Source of the DNA: Gammaproteobacteria bacterium
GTDB lineage: Bacteria > Pseudomonadota > Gammaproteobacteria > Eutrophobiales > Eutrophobiaceae
Length of the DNA: 64,000 nt
Direction of reading: 5' to 3'
Assembly (NCBI GenBank): GCA_030829985.1
Contig: JAURNW010000013.1
Location: forward strand, 62,001-126,000
Shown here piece after piece: positions 43,352-52,082 of this stretch. A model generated the notes under the pieces. It had not been told where the DNA came from, did no database searches, and saw only the letters and a list, made by a program, of their open reading frames with translations. How positions within the stretch are numbered: the first letter of the stretch is position 1; each line of letters opens with the position of its first letter. The position numbers and the translations under genes are program-made.

Positions 43352-44840
43352 TTAATCTCTCTTCAATCTGTTCCAGCCATTTCGTGATGACATCATTTAT
43401 ATTTACATCGGAATGTGTACTGTGCAAAAGATGTTCAAACTCAAGTATTGCATTTATTGCTTCTTTATAGATATGCATTTGTTCCTGTCTGGCTTTATAT
43501 AATTCAATTCTATTCCTGAGCAATGCTGTTTGATCAACACCGCCCATATCGATCTGGGTTTCAATTTCTTCCATACGGTCCTCAATAGAACGGACGATCT
43601 CATCGCTGATTTTAATAGCTTCTTTATGGCGGGATATGGAGTGGTGACTTTTGTATAAAGCATTTAATAATTCTTTTTGTAAGACCGTGATTTCCTGCTG
43701 TTTTATTCTCCGCTCTTCAAGTGCAGTTAATATATTAAGATTCTGCTGTGTCTTTTCAAAAAGAGGTAATACCCATGAAGAACCTAAAGACCATACATTA
43801 TCAGACTGATCAAAAATAAAACCCGGCGATAGGACAATGTCAGGGTATTGTTTTTCGATTAATAACTTAAGATCAGCTTCTGCTAAAGCATAATGATTTA
43901 ATTTAATTGCCATATCGATATGACTATCCAACATTATTTTTTGTAAATCAGAAAAATCAGCGGTGAAGTATTCCGATGCTTGGTATTCAGTATTTTCAAA
44001 CAACCGTGGTGACGTACTTAGAATCTCAATATTCTCTAAATCAGAATAGATTAGCTGAGTCATTGCGAGTAATTCATCAGTTAATTTTAGTACGTTATTT
44101 TCCTCAATACTGAGCTGAAATACGCCTTGCTGTAACTCTAACTTCGTGTTGTTTAATTCAAAATGACTCACTGCACCCAATTGATATTGATTCTGTAATT
44201 GGGCCAATAATTCTTTTAGAACGCTTATTTCATTTCTTATCTCAATGATTTCTGCCTGCTTAATAACATAAGCATGATAACGCTCTTCAAACAGGCCATA
44301 CCGATTTAAAGCAAGTTGCTTGATTTTCAAAGTTGCATTAAGCAGATCCACTTCAGCTTTCGCTTTTCTTGCCTCTCGTTTACCTTTGCGTTCGTAGATA
44401 AAGCTTATAACAGCACCAATCGACCATAGGTTTGATGTATCGGTATTATCACTGTGGTGTTCGAGTGGGGATGATATCTTAGGATTAATGCTATAGTCAT
44501 TATGGTCCAAGGCAATTTTAGCTTGCTTCCATTTTCTATAAGCTACTTGCATTTCTGGATCATAATACAGGCCGGTTAAATACAAACGTTTAATCGAAAA
44601 CAAATTACTCATCAAGCTTTCTGCGGCAAGGCCATTTGTTATTAAAAAATGATTCAATCCCGAGTCATTAATTGACCAGGAATTAATTTCATTTGATATA
44701 TTCGTGTTATTGATGGGAACATCATTATAGGTATATTTAGCGCAAGCCTGAATCGCTAGTACAGATAGAAACAATATAAAAAGACATGATTTATGCCTGA
44801 ACGTATGTACTGGGCTTGTCGGATTAATTACATTGTTCAT
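43332..44840 (-). CDS. TolC-type outer-membrane factor, lipoprotein
   Basis: The 502-residue protein has a signal ending in a likely lipobox (LAIQAC). Two long helical repeat regions follow, with the OEP-type features: KAEVDLLNATLKIKQLALN, QYQLGAVSHFELNNTKLELQ and IDMGGVDQTALLRNRIELYKA. It forms the outer-membrane channel of the tripartite pump with the two genes downstream. It is the first gene of the operon. Confidence 0.8.
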   Translation of the reverse strand: MNNVINPTSPVHTFRHKSCLFILFLSVLAIQACAKYTYNDVPINNTNISNEINSWSINDSGLNHFLITNGLAAESLMSNLFSIKRLYLTGLYYDPEMQVAYRKWKQAKIALDHNDYSINPKISSPLEHHSDNTDTSNLWSIGAVISFIYERKGKREARKAKAEVDLLNATLKIKQLALNRYGLFEERYHAYVIKQAEIIEIRNEISVLKELLAQLQNQYQLGAVSHFELNNTKLELQQGVFQLSIEENNVLKLTDELLAMTQLIYSDLENIEILSTSPRLFENTEYQASEYFTADFSDLQKIMLDSHIDMAIKLNHYALAEADLKLLIEKQYPDIVLSPGFIFDQSDNVWSLGSSWVLPLFEKTQQNLNILTALEERRIKQQEITVLQKELLNALYKSHHSISRHKEAIKISDEIVRSIEDRMEEIETQIDMGGVDQTALLRNRIELYKARQEQMHIYKEAINAILEFEHLLHSTHSDVNINDVITKWLEQIEERLNDELVN

Positions 44841-44925
44841 GATGAAGCGTAACTCTGATATAAATTATTATTAATCTACTTCCAGCAAATACAGAATAAC
44901 CTTGTGTCTTACCAGAATAAATTTT

Positions 44926-45870
44926 ATGTCCATGAATAATATAGCTATTTATCTATTTTGTCTGTTGATAATGTCATCATTGTCGTATGCGGAATATAGT
45001 TTATCCGAAGCATGTAGCGATTTTAGGTCTGTTATAGAAGATTCCGAACAAGATGTAAGACAAAATCACACGGGACATTTCAAGAGTGGCCTGCTTTGGA
45101 AAATAGAAAATCCTGCAGGTAAGATAAATTATCTGTTCGGGACCATGCATTCCCAGGATATTGCTATTAGTGCCATACCGGCACAGGTTCGTAAGGCCTT
45201 ATTAGAAAGCAAATTGTTACTTATGGAAACAATCCCTGACCAATCAGCTAACCAGACTTTTCTTAAAATGATGACTTTCAAGGGAGATCAACAGCTAGAC
45301 TATCTGCTTGAGAATGCCATTTTTAATGAATTAAACATACAAATACAGGATTATGGTGTTAGTCAGGAGCAAGTCAAATTCATGAAGCCCTGGGCAGTAT
45401 TCAGCCTGATTGGAAGACCAATACCGATTAGAGCGCCCACTCTGGAAGACAACTTATTACAATTGGCACTACAGCATCAACTTGGCGTCAAATCCCTGGA
45501 GACAATGAGTGAAATACTCACCGCCCTCGATGGTTTAGCAATGGATGACCAGTTGATAATCCTTAAAGATACCGTCTGCAATCACAAACAAATAATTCGT
45601 GACACACAAAATTTGATGGATATTTATTTGGCCAGGGATCTAGAGGGATTGGTTGCGTACAATAATCAAGCACATTACGACGAGGATGTATTTGAGCGCT
45701 TCATGCAACGTATTCTTTATGACCGCAACAGCAGAATGTTAAATCGCATAGAAAAAGAATTTTCAGGAGGCAATGTCTTTGTTGCGGTTGGAGCTTCTCA
45801 TTTAACTGAAGAAAAAGGCTTATTAAATCAATTACAAATTAAAGGTTATCGCCTTATCCCCGTCTACTAA
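44926..45870 (+). CDS. TraB/GumN family protein
   Basis: I chose the ATG at 44926, which gives a signal peptide (MSMNNIAIYLFCLLIMSSLSYA). Open frame continues upstream to a TTG at 44902. The protein has the TraB/GumN signatures NYLFGTMHSQDIAISAIPAQV near the N-terminus and the late NVFVAVGASHLTEEKGLLNQL. These GTMH and GASHL segments form the putative active site of this EreA/ChaN-like, probably metalloprotease-related family. The function here is unknown. It stands alone between the RND operon and DUF1244. Confidence 0.82.
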   Translation: MSMNNIAIYLFCLLIMSSLSYAEYSLSEACSDFRSVIEDSEQDVRQNHTGHFKSGLLWKIENPAGKINYLFGTMHSQDIAISAIPAQVRKALLESKLLLMETIPDQSANQTFLKMMTFKGDQQLDYLLENAIFNELNIQIQDYGVSQEQVKFMKPWAVFSLIGRPIPIRAPTLEDNLLQLALQHQLGVKSLETMSEILTALDGLAMDDQLIILKDTVCNHKQIIRDTQNLMDIYLARDLEGLVAYNNQAHYDEDVFERFMQRILYDRNSRMLNRIEKEFSGGNVFVAVGASHLTEEKGLLNQLQIKGYRLIPVY

Positions 45871-45909
45871 TCGTGAATAATTGATAAATATTAACCCCTA
45901 CCAGAAACA

Positions 45910-46155
45910 TTATTTCTGATAACGGCTTTTCCATTCAGAATATGGCATACCATAAATGTATTCCCGTGCTGATTCGTAATCTATCTCGATGCCTTTATCT
46001 TCAGCAGCAGAGACATACCATTTAGAGAGACAATTACGGCAAAAACCGGCCAAATTCATTAAATCGATATTCTGAACATCAGTATGTTCACGGAGATGTT
46101 TCACTAATTGGCGAAATGCAGCAGCTTCAACTTCTGTTTCTGTCTGTTTATCCAT
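45910..46155 (-). CDS. DUF1244 family protein
   Basis: I chose the Met at 46155, preceded by AGGA eight bases upstream, which gives MDKQTETEVEAAAFRQLVKH. The segment DVQNIDLMNLAGFCRNCLSKWY is the hallmark of DUF1244, a small proteobacterial protein with a conserved Cys-x2-Cys. The length of 81 residues is normal for the family. The function is unknown. It lies divergent from the NDH-2 gene. Confidence 0.85.
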   Translation of the reverse strand: MDKQTETEVEAAAFRQLVKHLREHTDVQNIDLMNLAGFCRNCLSKWYVSAAEDKGIEIDYESAREYIYGMPYSEWKSRYQK

Positions 46156-46304
46156 TTTTATTTCCTTTATTAATTTCATACTTTTATTTCGGTGAACTAG
46201 TTAATATTATTAAATAGTCAAAAAATAGTCATAGAGCCATTTTTGAAGACATGATATAACCAATCTTGCTAAAAACTAAAAATTTAATCAAATTCACAGC
46301 ATTT

Positions 46305-47633
46305 ATGAGTTCACAAGAAGATTTACATAAAATTATTATCATTGGCGGTGGCGCTGGCGGTCTGGAATTGGCAGCAAGACTCGGTAAGAAGTTAGGAAAA
46401 AAGAAAAAAGCCGAGATTACACTTGTCGATGCCACATTGACTCACTTGTGGAAACCACTTCTTCATGAAGTCGCCGCGGGCACCTTAAATTCCTATGATG
46501 ACGAGTTAAGTTATCTGGCATTAGGCCATAAAAACCACTTCAGATTCAGGCTTGGTCGCATGGACACTTTAGATAGGCAAAAACAAGAGATTAGCCTGAC
46601 CCCAACACTTGATGTTAATGGCGTTGAATATATTCCACGGCGCACCTTCAAATATGACACTCTGGTGTTTGCTGTTGGCAGTATAACCAATGACTTTGGT
46701 ATCAAAGGTATAAAAGACCACTGCATGTTTTTAGATACTCGAGTAGAAGCAGATTTATTTCATCAGCATTTTTTCAAAAATGCTTATACGGCTCATGCAC
46801 AAACCACAGGACTGCGTGAAGGACAATTGAAGATAGCCATTGCCGGAGCTGGCGCAACGGGTGTTGAGTTGTCCGCTGAATTGCATGAAGCTATTAACCA
46901 ATTAGTCGAATTCGGTCTTGATGGTATCCCTAAAGAAAATGTAAAAATTACGATAATTGAAGCCGCAGAAAGAATACTACCTGCCCTTCCACCAGATCTA
47001 TCAGAAAAAACCACAAATGCACTCAATAAAATAGACGTTGAAGTTTTAACAAACCATCGGATTTCTGAAGCAACTGAATTAGGTTATGTTACAGACAAAG
47101 GTGGGTTCATCCCCTCTGAAATTAAAGTCTGGGCAGCAGGCATTAAGGCACCTGACTTTTTAGCAGAAATAGATGGCCTCGAAACCAATAGGATTAATCA
47201 GCTCATTGTGAAAGAAACATTAGAAACAACGCGTGATGAAAATATTTTTGCAATGGGTGATTGCGCCGCATGTCCTATGAAAGGGACTGACCAGAACGTA
47301 CCGCCACGAGCGCAAGCTGCTAATCAGCAAGCAACTATGTTATTTAAATCGATAATCAATCGCATGAATAATAAACCCGTGCCAACATATACTTATGTTG
47401 ATTACGGATCATTGATTAATCTGAATCGCTACTCGACTGTTGGCAACATGATGGGCAATCTGCTTGGGAAAAAAGCGGGTAGTATCATGATTGAAGGAGT
47501 ATTAGCCAGGTTTGTTTATTGGTCACTCTATAAAATGCATCAAGTTGTCATTCAAGGCGTTATTCGTGTAACACTAACAACCATTGCAAACTTCCTGACA
47601 CAGAAAACAAAACCAAGAATGAAACTGCATTAG
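46305..47633 (+). CDS. ndh: Type II NADH dehydrogenase (NDH-2)
   Basis: I chose the ATG at 46305 (MSSQEDLHKIIIIGGGAGGLE), which puts the FAD-binding GGGAGGLE close to the N-terminus. The NADH motif is IAGAGATGVELSAELHEA, and the second FAD motif is IFAMGDCAACP. The enzyme passes electrons from NADH to quinone without proton pumping at the inner face of the membrane. The C-terminal amphipathic helix region (VYWSLYKMHQVVIQGVIRV) fits membrane binding. Open frame extends upstream to a TTG at 46266. Confidence 0.9.
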   Translation: MSSQEDLHKIIIIGGGAGGLELAARLGKKLGKKKKAEITLVDATLTHLWKPLLHEVAAGTLNSYDDELSYLALGHKNHFRFRLGRMDTLDRQKQEISLTPTLDVNGVEYIPRRTFKYDTLVFAVGSITNDFGIKGIKDHCMFLDTRVEADLFHQHFFKNAYTAHAQTTGLREGQLKIAIAGAGATGVELSAELHEAINQLVEFGLDGIPKENVKITIIEAAERILPALPPDLSEKTTNALNKIDVEVLTNHRISEATELGYVTDKGGFIPSEIKVWAAGIKAPDFLAEIDGLETNRINQLIVKETLETTRDENIFAMGDCAACPMKGTDQNVPPRAQAANQQATMLFKSIINRMNNKPVPTYTYVDYGSLINLNRYSTVGNMMGNLLGKKAGSIMIEGVLARFVYWSLYKMHQVVIQGVIRVTLTTIANFLTQKTKPRMKLH

Positions 47634-47655
47634 GTATAGAACAATAAATTAGCTA

Positions 47656-48045
47656 TTAATCGTTTTTTATACTATCGCACTTATTCTCGCGAAGATTCTC
47701 CCGGTAGCCTTCATTGCAGTACCAGCTATGACCATCAGAAGCCAGATTAGCATTCGTTGGAATAATGATCTTATCGCAACGTTCTTTTTTGTTGTTTCTT
47801 ACAAAACCCTTGTCACAAACCCAACTATGACCATCATAGGCAAGATAGCCATTCTCAGGAACATTTACTTTGTCACAACTCTTGCGACGAATATTCTTCC
47901 AATAACCTTCTTTGCAATCCCACCGATGACCACCCGGAAGTGAAACCCCATTTTCAGGGACATCCACATCAGCATATACAACACTCATACCTGTAAACAT
48001 CAAGTTACAAATAACTGCTATTAAGAAAGAAGTTTTATAATTCAT
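47656..48045 (-). CDS. Secreted protein with three Cys-containing tandem repeats
   Basis: The 129-residue protein has a signal peptide (ending VVYA). Three repeats of about 35 residues follow, of the form VPENGxLxxDGHSWVCDKGFxxNxxKxxCDKI. Each repeat has two Cys that could form a disulfide. I do not recognise the family. Similar short WxCxxGY repeats occur in secreted proteins that bind surface partners. It has no clear operon partner. Confidence 0.6.
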   Translation of the reverse strand: MNYKTSFLIAVICNLMFTGMSVVYADVDVPENGVSLPGGHRWDCKEGYWKNIRRKSCDKVNVPENGYLAYDGHSWVCDKGFVRNNKKERCDKIIIPTNANLASDGHSWYCNEGYRENLRENKCDSIKND

Positions 48046-48095
48046 TATTTTTTAGCCTATATGCCGTAATGATATATTTTTAATTCCTATAGAAT

Positions 48096-49499
48096 TTACA
48101 AATCATACTTTTTAATTCGATAACGTAATGCCATACGAGTAATCCCCAGTTCTCTTGCTGCTTTTGACACATTACGATTAGTTCTTTCTAATGCTTGCTT
48201 TATTAGATGCAATTCAGCTTCACCGAGAGTCAGATCCTCATTTATTTCGTGTTCATGGCATTCGGATATATATTTTTTATCAAGCCCAAGAATGTCATCG
48301 TCAACTGTCCCTCCGCCGTTTAACAAAACCGCACGTTCGATCAAGTGTTTCATTTCACGAATATTACCTGGCCAGTGGTAATCCATTAAGGCTTCGGACG
48401 CTTCATCAGTAAAGCAATTAAACTTTAAACCATAACGCCTGGATGTTTGTTCAGCAAAATGATTAGCTAGCAATAAAATATCATCACCACGCTCTTGTAA
48501 AGCAGGCATAGCTAAAGAAATCACATTCAAGCGATAATAAAGATCTGATCTAAATTCACCCTGCTCTGCTAATGATTCAATGTCACGGTTGGTTGCTGCA
48601 ATTATCCAGGCAGCAACCGGGCGTTCCTGTGTTGTTCCTACACGTCGTAATGTTCTTCTTTCCAACACAGCTAATAATTTGGATTGTAAATCGAGAGGTA
48701 ATTCACCAATTTCATCAAGAAATAACACGCCATCTTCTGCGGCTTCTATTAGACCGGTACGTGCAACATGTGCATTAGTAAAAGCACCTTTTTCATGCCC
48801 GAACAATTCAGATTCAATCAGTTCTTTTGGTAAAGATGCACAATCAACATGAACAAAAGGTTTTTGATAACGACTACTTCTTGCATGTAATAAACGTGCA
48901 ATGACGTCTTTACCTGTGCCTGTTTCTCCCAGTATAAGAACCGTAGGTGGAATGACTGAACCGGATTGCGCAAGTTTTGATATACGCTCTACTTGTCCCC
49001 GGACATCTTTTACCTTTTTACATTCACCTAGAAAGGCAACAGTCTCGGTTGCATGTTGTTCGCGTTTTGCTGAGTAAGTCAGTTTTTGAGTTAATTCATT
49101 TTTATCAAATACTTTTTCTACATTGAGTAATAATTCATCCAGATCAATGGGTTTTTTCAAATAATCAGAAGCTCCGAGCTTCATTGCCGAAACAGCATCT
49201 TCCAACTCACCGTAAGCAGACATAACAAGGACTGCTATGCTCGGGTTCAATGCTCTTATTTCTGATAATAAATCAAGTCCGGACCCATCTGGCAAGCGCA
49301 TATCTAACAACACCAAATCAGGCGCATTGTCTTTAAAGGCTGCTCTCGCAGTTTCCAGATCTGCCGCCAGATTGATATTATAACCAGCCCGTTCTAAATG
49401 TTTTTTTACAGCTTTGGCAAAGACTGCCTCGTCTTCTACCAATAAAATATTTTTCTCCAATACCGGGACTTCGGCCGATGTAGTTAAAGAATCATTCAC
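48096..49499 (-). CDS. NtrC-type response regulator with GAFTNA loop
   Basis: The 467-residue protein has a receiver (phospho-acceptor Asp66 in LLDMRLPDGSG). The AAA+ domain has Walker A GETGTGKD at 191-198. The Fis-type helix-turn-helix is NVSKAARELGITRMALRYRIKKYDL. The sigma54-contact loop reads GAFTNA at 238-243 and not the usual GAFTGA, so activation of sigma54 may be altered. It pairs with the histidine kinase gene, which overlaps it by eight bases. pqqA lies just beyond the kinase on the other strand and may be a target. Confidence 0.87.
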   Translation of the reverse strand: MNDSLTTSAEVPVLEKNILLVEDEAVFAKAVKKHLERAGYNINLAADLETARAAFKDNAPDLVLLDMRLPDGSGLDLLSEIRALNPSIAVLVMSAYGELEDAVSAMKLGASDYLKKPIDLDELLLNVEKVFDKNELTQKLTYSAKREQHATETVAFLGECKKVKDVRGQVERISKLAQSGSVIPPTVLILGETGTGKDVIARLLHARSSRYQKPFVHVDCASLPKELIESELFGHEKGAFTNAHVARTGLIEAAEDGVLFLDEIGELPLDLQSKLLAVLERRTLRRVGTTQERPVAAWIIAATNRDIESLAEQGEFRSDLYYRLNVISLAMPALQERGDDILLLANHFAEQTSRRYGLKFNCFTDEASEALMDYHWPGNIREMKHLIERAVLLNGGGTVDDDILGLDKKYISECHEHEINEDLTLGEAELHLIKQALERTNRNVSKAARELGITRMALRYRIKKYDL

Positions 49500-50970
49500 T
49501 CGTACTTACCTCACTTATAAGATGAATGGGTGCTGTAATAATCACTTCCGTACCTTGATCTTCAATTACGTTAAACGTTAAGTTCCAACCATGTTTTTGA
49601 CAGATCTTGAATGCAATAGGAATACCTAAACCCGTTCCAAAACGTTTCGTTGATGGCCCGGGTTCAAAATTGCTGGGTTTAGGTTCAAACGGCAGCCCAG
49701 GACCATTATCCAGTATATGAATCTCAATATAATCTTCTGAAAGAATCAGTGATATTTTTATATTGCCTGACACCGGCGATGCATCTACTGCATTGGCTAA
49801 TAGTGTATACAAGGCTTGCTCCATTAAATCAGGATCAACATTTAAGACTTGAGTTATTTCCCAGCCTGTTTTTGTAACCTCAATTTTTTTCTCAACAATT
49901 TTATTTATTAATAACCCTAATGCAGCGTCGACAAGATCTGAGGCCTTAGCTTCAACCAGATTTGGTTTTAAAGGATGTAGATAAGAAACCAATGAACTGA
50001 CCCAACGTCCCAACCGATCTATCGTTTCAATAATGGCCTGTTTAGATTCATTTATTTCATTCTGATTTTCCGCATGTTCAAGTAATTGTGCTGTAGCACG
50101 AATACTGGCTAAAGGATTTCGTATATTATGCGCAACCACCGGCACCAATGCACCTAATGCAGCTTGTCGTTCGTTTTCTATCAATGCTTCTCTATTTTCT
50201 GCTAATTCAACGGCCATTTTATTAATGGCCATTGCCAAATCGGAAACCTCTTCTACACCCTCTACGCCAATATGATATTCGAGATTGCCGTGACTAATCT
50301 CACCAGCACCGCGCATGACATTAGCAATCGGCTTAATAAAGCCCTTACGCATCACTTGTCTGGTGTAATTAACAATAATAAACGCAATAAATAACGGTAT
50401 CGGAATAATGAACGGTGCGAATTTTGTCCACATGGCCAAAGTCTCATCCAGCTTTTTATGCTGATTAGTTAATACTTCTTTAAAGGCGCTATATCGACTT
50501 TCAAATTTACCCACCATCTGTTGAGCAAAAGCAGGGTTGAGGATTTGAATTCTTGCAAATTGATCCGCGACATAGGGATTATCAAAGATATTGTTCATGT
50601 CGCGTTGAATCTCACGATACGATAAATTTAATTCTTGAATCGCTGTGTCTGCTTCTCTGGATCGCGAACGACGACGTAGTTCATTGAAACGTTCAGAAAT
50701 ACTGCGCGAATACTCAGGATAAGCCTCAAATGCGCGCGCATCTTCCAGCACTCGAGCTCGGATCATTTCCTGGATTTGTGCGTATAGCTCACCTCTTATC
50801 TGTTCGGTCAGATAGAACATGGCATTGATACGTACCGATTCTGCCGAATTCTGTTGCCAAAAATAAGCCGATAACCCACCAAGGAGCCCTGTAACCGCAA
50901 CAAGAAATAATATTGCGACCTCATGCAGAAATAATAGATTTTTTAGTGACTTAGGCCTTCTGAATGTCAT
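49492..50970 (-). CDS. Membrane histidine kinase partner of the NtrC-type regulator
   Basis: The 492-residue protein has an N-terminal membrane helix (about 14-36). A helical periplasmic sensor (about 37-190) and a second helix (about 190-210) follow. A HAMP region (about 215-265) precedes the phospho-acceptor segment VVAHNIRNPLASIRATAQLLEHAE, which holds the His. The ATP-binding domain has LNVDPDLMEQALYTLLANAVDAS, DNGPGLPFEPK and GTGLGIPIAFKICQKHGW. The gene is the first of a two-gene unit and is divergent from pqqA by about 240 bases. Confidence 0.88.
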   Translation of the reverse strand: MTFRRPKSLKNLLFLHEVAILFLVAVTGLLGGLSAYFWQQNSAESVRINAMFYLTEQIRGELYAQIQEMIRARVLEDARAFEAYPEYSRSISERFNELRRRSRSREADTAIQELNLSYREIQRDMNNIFDNPYVADQFARIQILNPAFAQQMVGKFESRYSAFKEVLTNQHKKLDETLAMWTKFAPFIIPIPLFIAFIIVNYTRQVMRKGFIKPIANVMRGAGEISHGNLEYHIGVEGVEEVSDLAMAINKMAVELAENREALIENERQAALGALVPVVAHNIRNPLASIRATAQLLEHAENQNEINESKQAIIETIDRLGRWVSSLVSYLHPLKPNLVEAKASDLVDAALGLLINKIVEKKIEVTKTGWEITQVLNVDPDLMEQALYTLLANAVDASPVSGNIKISLILSEDYIEIHILDNGPGLPFEPKPSNFEPGPSTKRFGTGLGIPIAFKICQKHGWNLTFNVIEDQGTEVIITAPIHLISEVSTSE

Positions 50971-51086
50971 GTTCGGAGTATAACTTATTATGGTTATAAT
51001 GAACCAAATTATTGGATGTAATTAACCAAACTTAAACAAAATATCACCTAAAAGACAATAAAGAATATTATATATAACTGTTTTTA

Positions 51087-51107
51087 TTGATTATTTTAAA
51101 TAGTCAA
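51087..51107. promoter_or_regulatory. Near-perfect 21-base palindrome upstream of pqqA
   Basis: The arms TTGATTATTT and AAATAGTCAA are complementary except for one base, with one central T. It lies six bases before the -24-like element of pqqA. It could be the site of the adjacent NtrC-type regulator. AT-richness makes chance possible. Confidence 0.4.
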
Positions 51108-51112
51108 TAATC

Positions 51113-51128
51113 TGGCATGATTAATGGA
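51113..51128 (+). promoter_or_regulatory. Partial sigma54-type promoter of pqqA
   Basis: TGGCATGATTAATGGA has a perfect -24 half (TGGCATG), but the -12 half reads ATGGA and not TTGCA. It is a weak candidate whose spacing is right. Confidence 0.3.
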
Positions 51129-51156
51129 TTAAATTAGTTGCACACTAAATTTGTGT

Positions 51157-51180
51157 CCCAAATCAAATTTGGGTTTTATT
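51157..51180 (+). promoter_or_regulatory. Putative attenuator hairpin in the pqqA leader
   Basis: CCCAAAT and ATTTGGG pair around a CAA loop and are followed by TTTTATT. An upstream AAATTTG (51147-51153) can pair instead with CAAATTT (51164-51170), which excludes the first hairpin. This is the pattern of an attenuator with two alternative states. It lies about 30 bases before the pqqA ATG. Confidence 0.35.
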
Positions 51181-51208
51181 AACTAATAACATATAAGGAG
51201 AGTTAAAC

Positions 51209-51283
51209 ATGAAATGGGAAACTCCAGAATATAGTGACATTCGTTTTGGCTTCGAAGTCACCATGTACATCAACAACAAGTAA
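51209..51283 (+). CDS. pqqA: PqqA, PQQ precursor peptide
   Basis: The ORF encodes 24 residues. It starts MKWETPEYSD and contains FGFEVTMYINN, the PqqA signature in which Glu16 and Tyr20 (E-x3-Y) are joined by PqqE and become the PQQ carbon skeleton. An AGGAGAG ribosome-binding site lies seven bases before the ATG. It is too short for standard ORF length cut-offs. It lies about 50 kb from pqqCDE, next to a two-component system, and is followed by a strong terminator, so it is transcribed alone as a short, probably abundant message. It could be a second copy if the main operon upstream of the window also has pqqA. Confidence 0.93.
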   Translation: MKWETPEYSDIRFGFEVTMYINNK

Positions 51284-51304
51284 TTGTTGAACAAGCTGAA
51301 GTAT

Positions 51305-51329
51305 AAAAGGGTCGCAAGACCCTTTTTTT
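51305..51329 (+). terminator. Rho-independent terminator of pqqA
   Basis: AAAAGGGTC pairs with GACCCTTTT around a GCAA tetraloop, followed by a T run. It lies 21 bases after the pqqA stop and makes pqqA a monocistronic unit. Confidence 0.92.
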
Positions 51330-51408
51330 ATGCCCGCATATTAATAACACATGCCTAAGGCGTAGATACGAATACTTGAAAATGCAAATCCCCTTCAACT
51401 AAACTTTG

Positions 51409-51939
51409 TTATTTAAACCACATCCTTTTAAAGATCTCAGTTTCCTTCCTGTGTAGATGGTAAAACACGCCGGCAATATGAAGAAGGATAAGGACACTCA
51501 GACAGATAGCACTGATCTCGTGGATTTCGGTGAATAACTCATTTAAATCCGGGTTTTTCCAACCCCAATGGGGCAAAGGCACTCCCCAAAACCTGGTTTT
51601 GTAACCACTAAATGAAGAAGATATATAGCCTGTAACTGGCTGAATAAACATCATGAGGTACAATAAATGGTGTGTTGCTTTAGCCAGTTTCTGATGTGTA
51701 GCAGAGACAATAGAAGGTAAAGCCGGTGGTTTTCTAATTAGCCTCCAACTAAGTCTGAAAAATGCCAATAAAGCCAAAGTCAGGCCTAATGATTTGTGTA
51801 GTGCAAAAAACCAGCTTCGTTCATCACTGCCCTTTGGCAAATCGACCATATAGATACCAAGACCAATCATTGCAATGATTAGGAGAGCCATAATCCAGTG
51901 AATAATTATAGCGGTAGTACTGTAGCGCTCAATTTCCAT
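51409..51939 (-). CDS. Cytochrome b561 family protein
   Basis: The 176-residue protein has four membrane helices and heme-ligand His residues typical of the bacterial b561 family: TAIIIHWIMALLIIAMIG at the start, FALHKSLGLTLALLAFFRL, ATHHLLYLMMFIQPVTGYI and LLHIAGVFYHL near the end. It moves electrons in the inner membrane, probably from quinol. It is convergent with pqqA and may take part in periplasmic electron transfer with the PQQ enzymes, which is inference from the position only. Confidence 0.87.
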   Translation of the reverse strand: MEIERYSTTAIIIHWIMALLIIAMIGLGIYMVDLPKGSDERSWFFALHKSLGLTLALLAFFRLSWRLIRKPPALPSIVSATHQKLAKATHHLLYLMMFIQPVTGYISSSFSGYKTRFWGVPLPHWGWKNPDLNELFTEIHEISAICLSVLILLHIAGVFYHLHRKETEIFKRMWFK

Positions 51940-52082
51940 GATAAATCTTATACCTCAAGGTTGATTTGCTTAAACTAGTGTTGGATTGAACTATCTGGCA
52001 TTTGGCCATCAATATCAGGATAATACTATCTCAAAATAACTTTTGGCAGTGAAATGCCAATCTGATTTTAGATTAAATCATA

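Noticed and set aside
39173..44840. Copper/silver (Cus) or cobalt/zinc/cadmium (Czc) efflux assignment
   Set aside because: The pump looks HME-like, but I saw no metal-binding Met or His clusters in the adaptor or pump that would fix the metal.
46212..46230. Two AAATAGTC direct repeats between DUF1244 and NDH-2, similar to one arm of the pqqA palindrome
   Set aside because: They are short, AT-rich and lack the dyad arrangement; chance is the simpler explanation.
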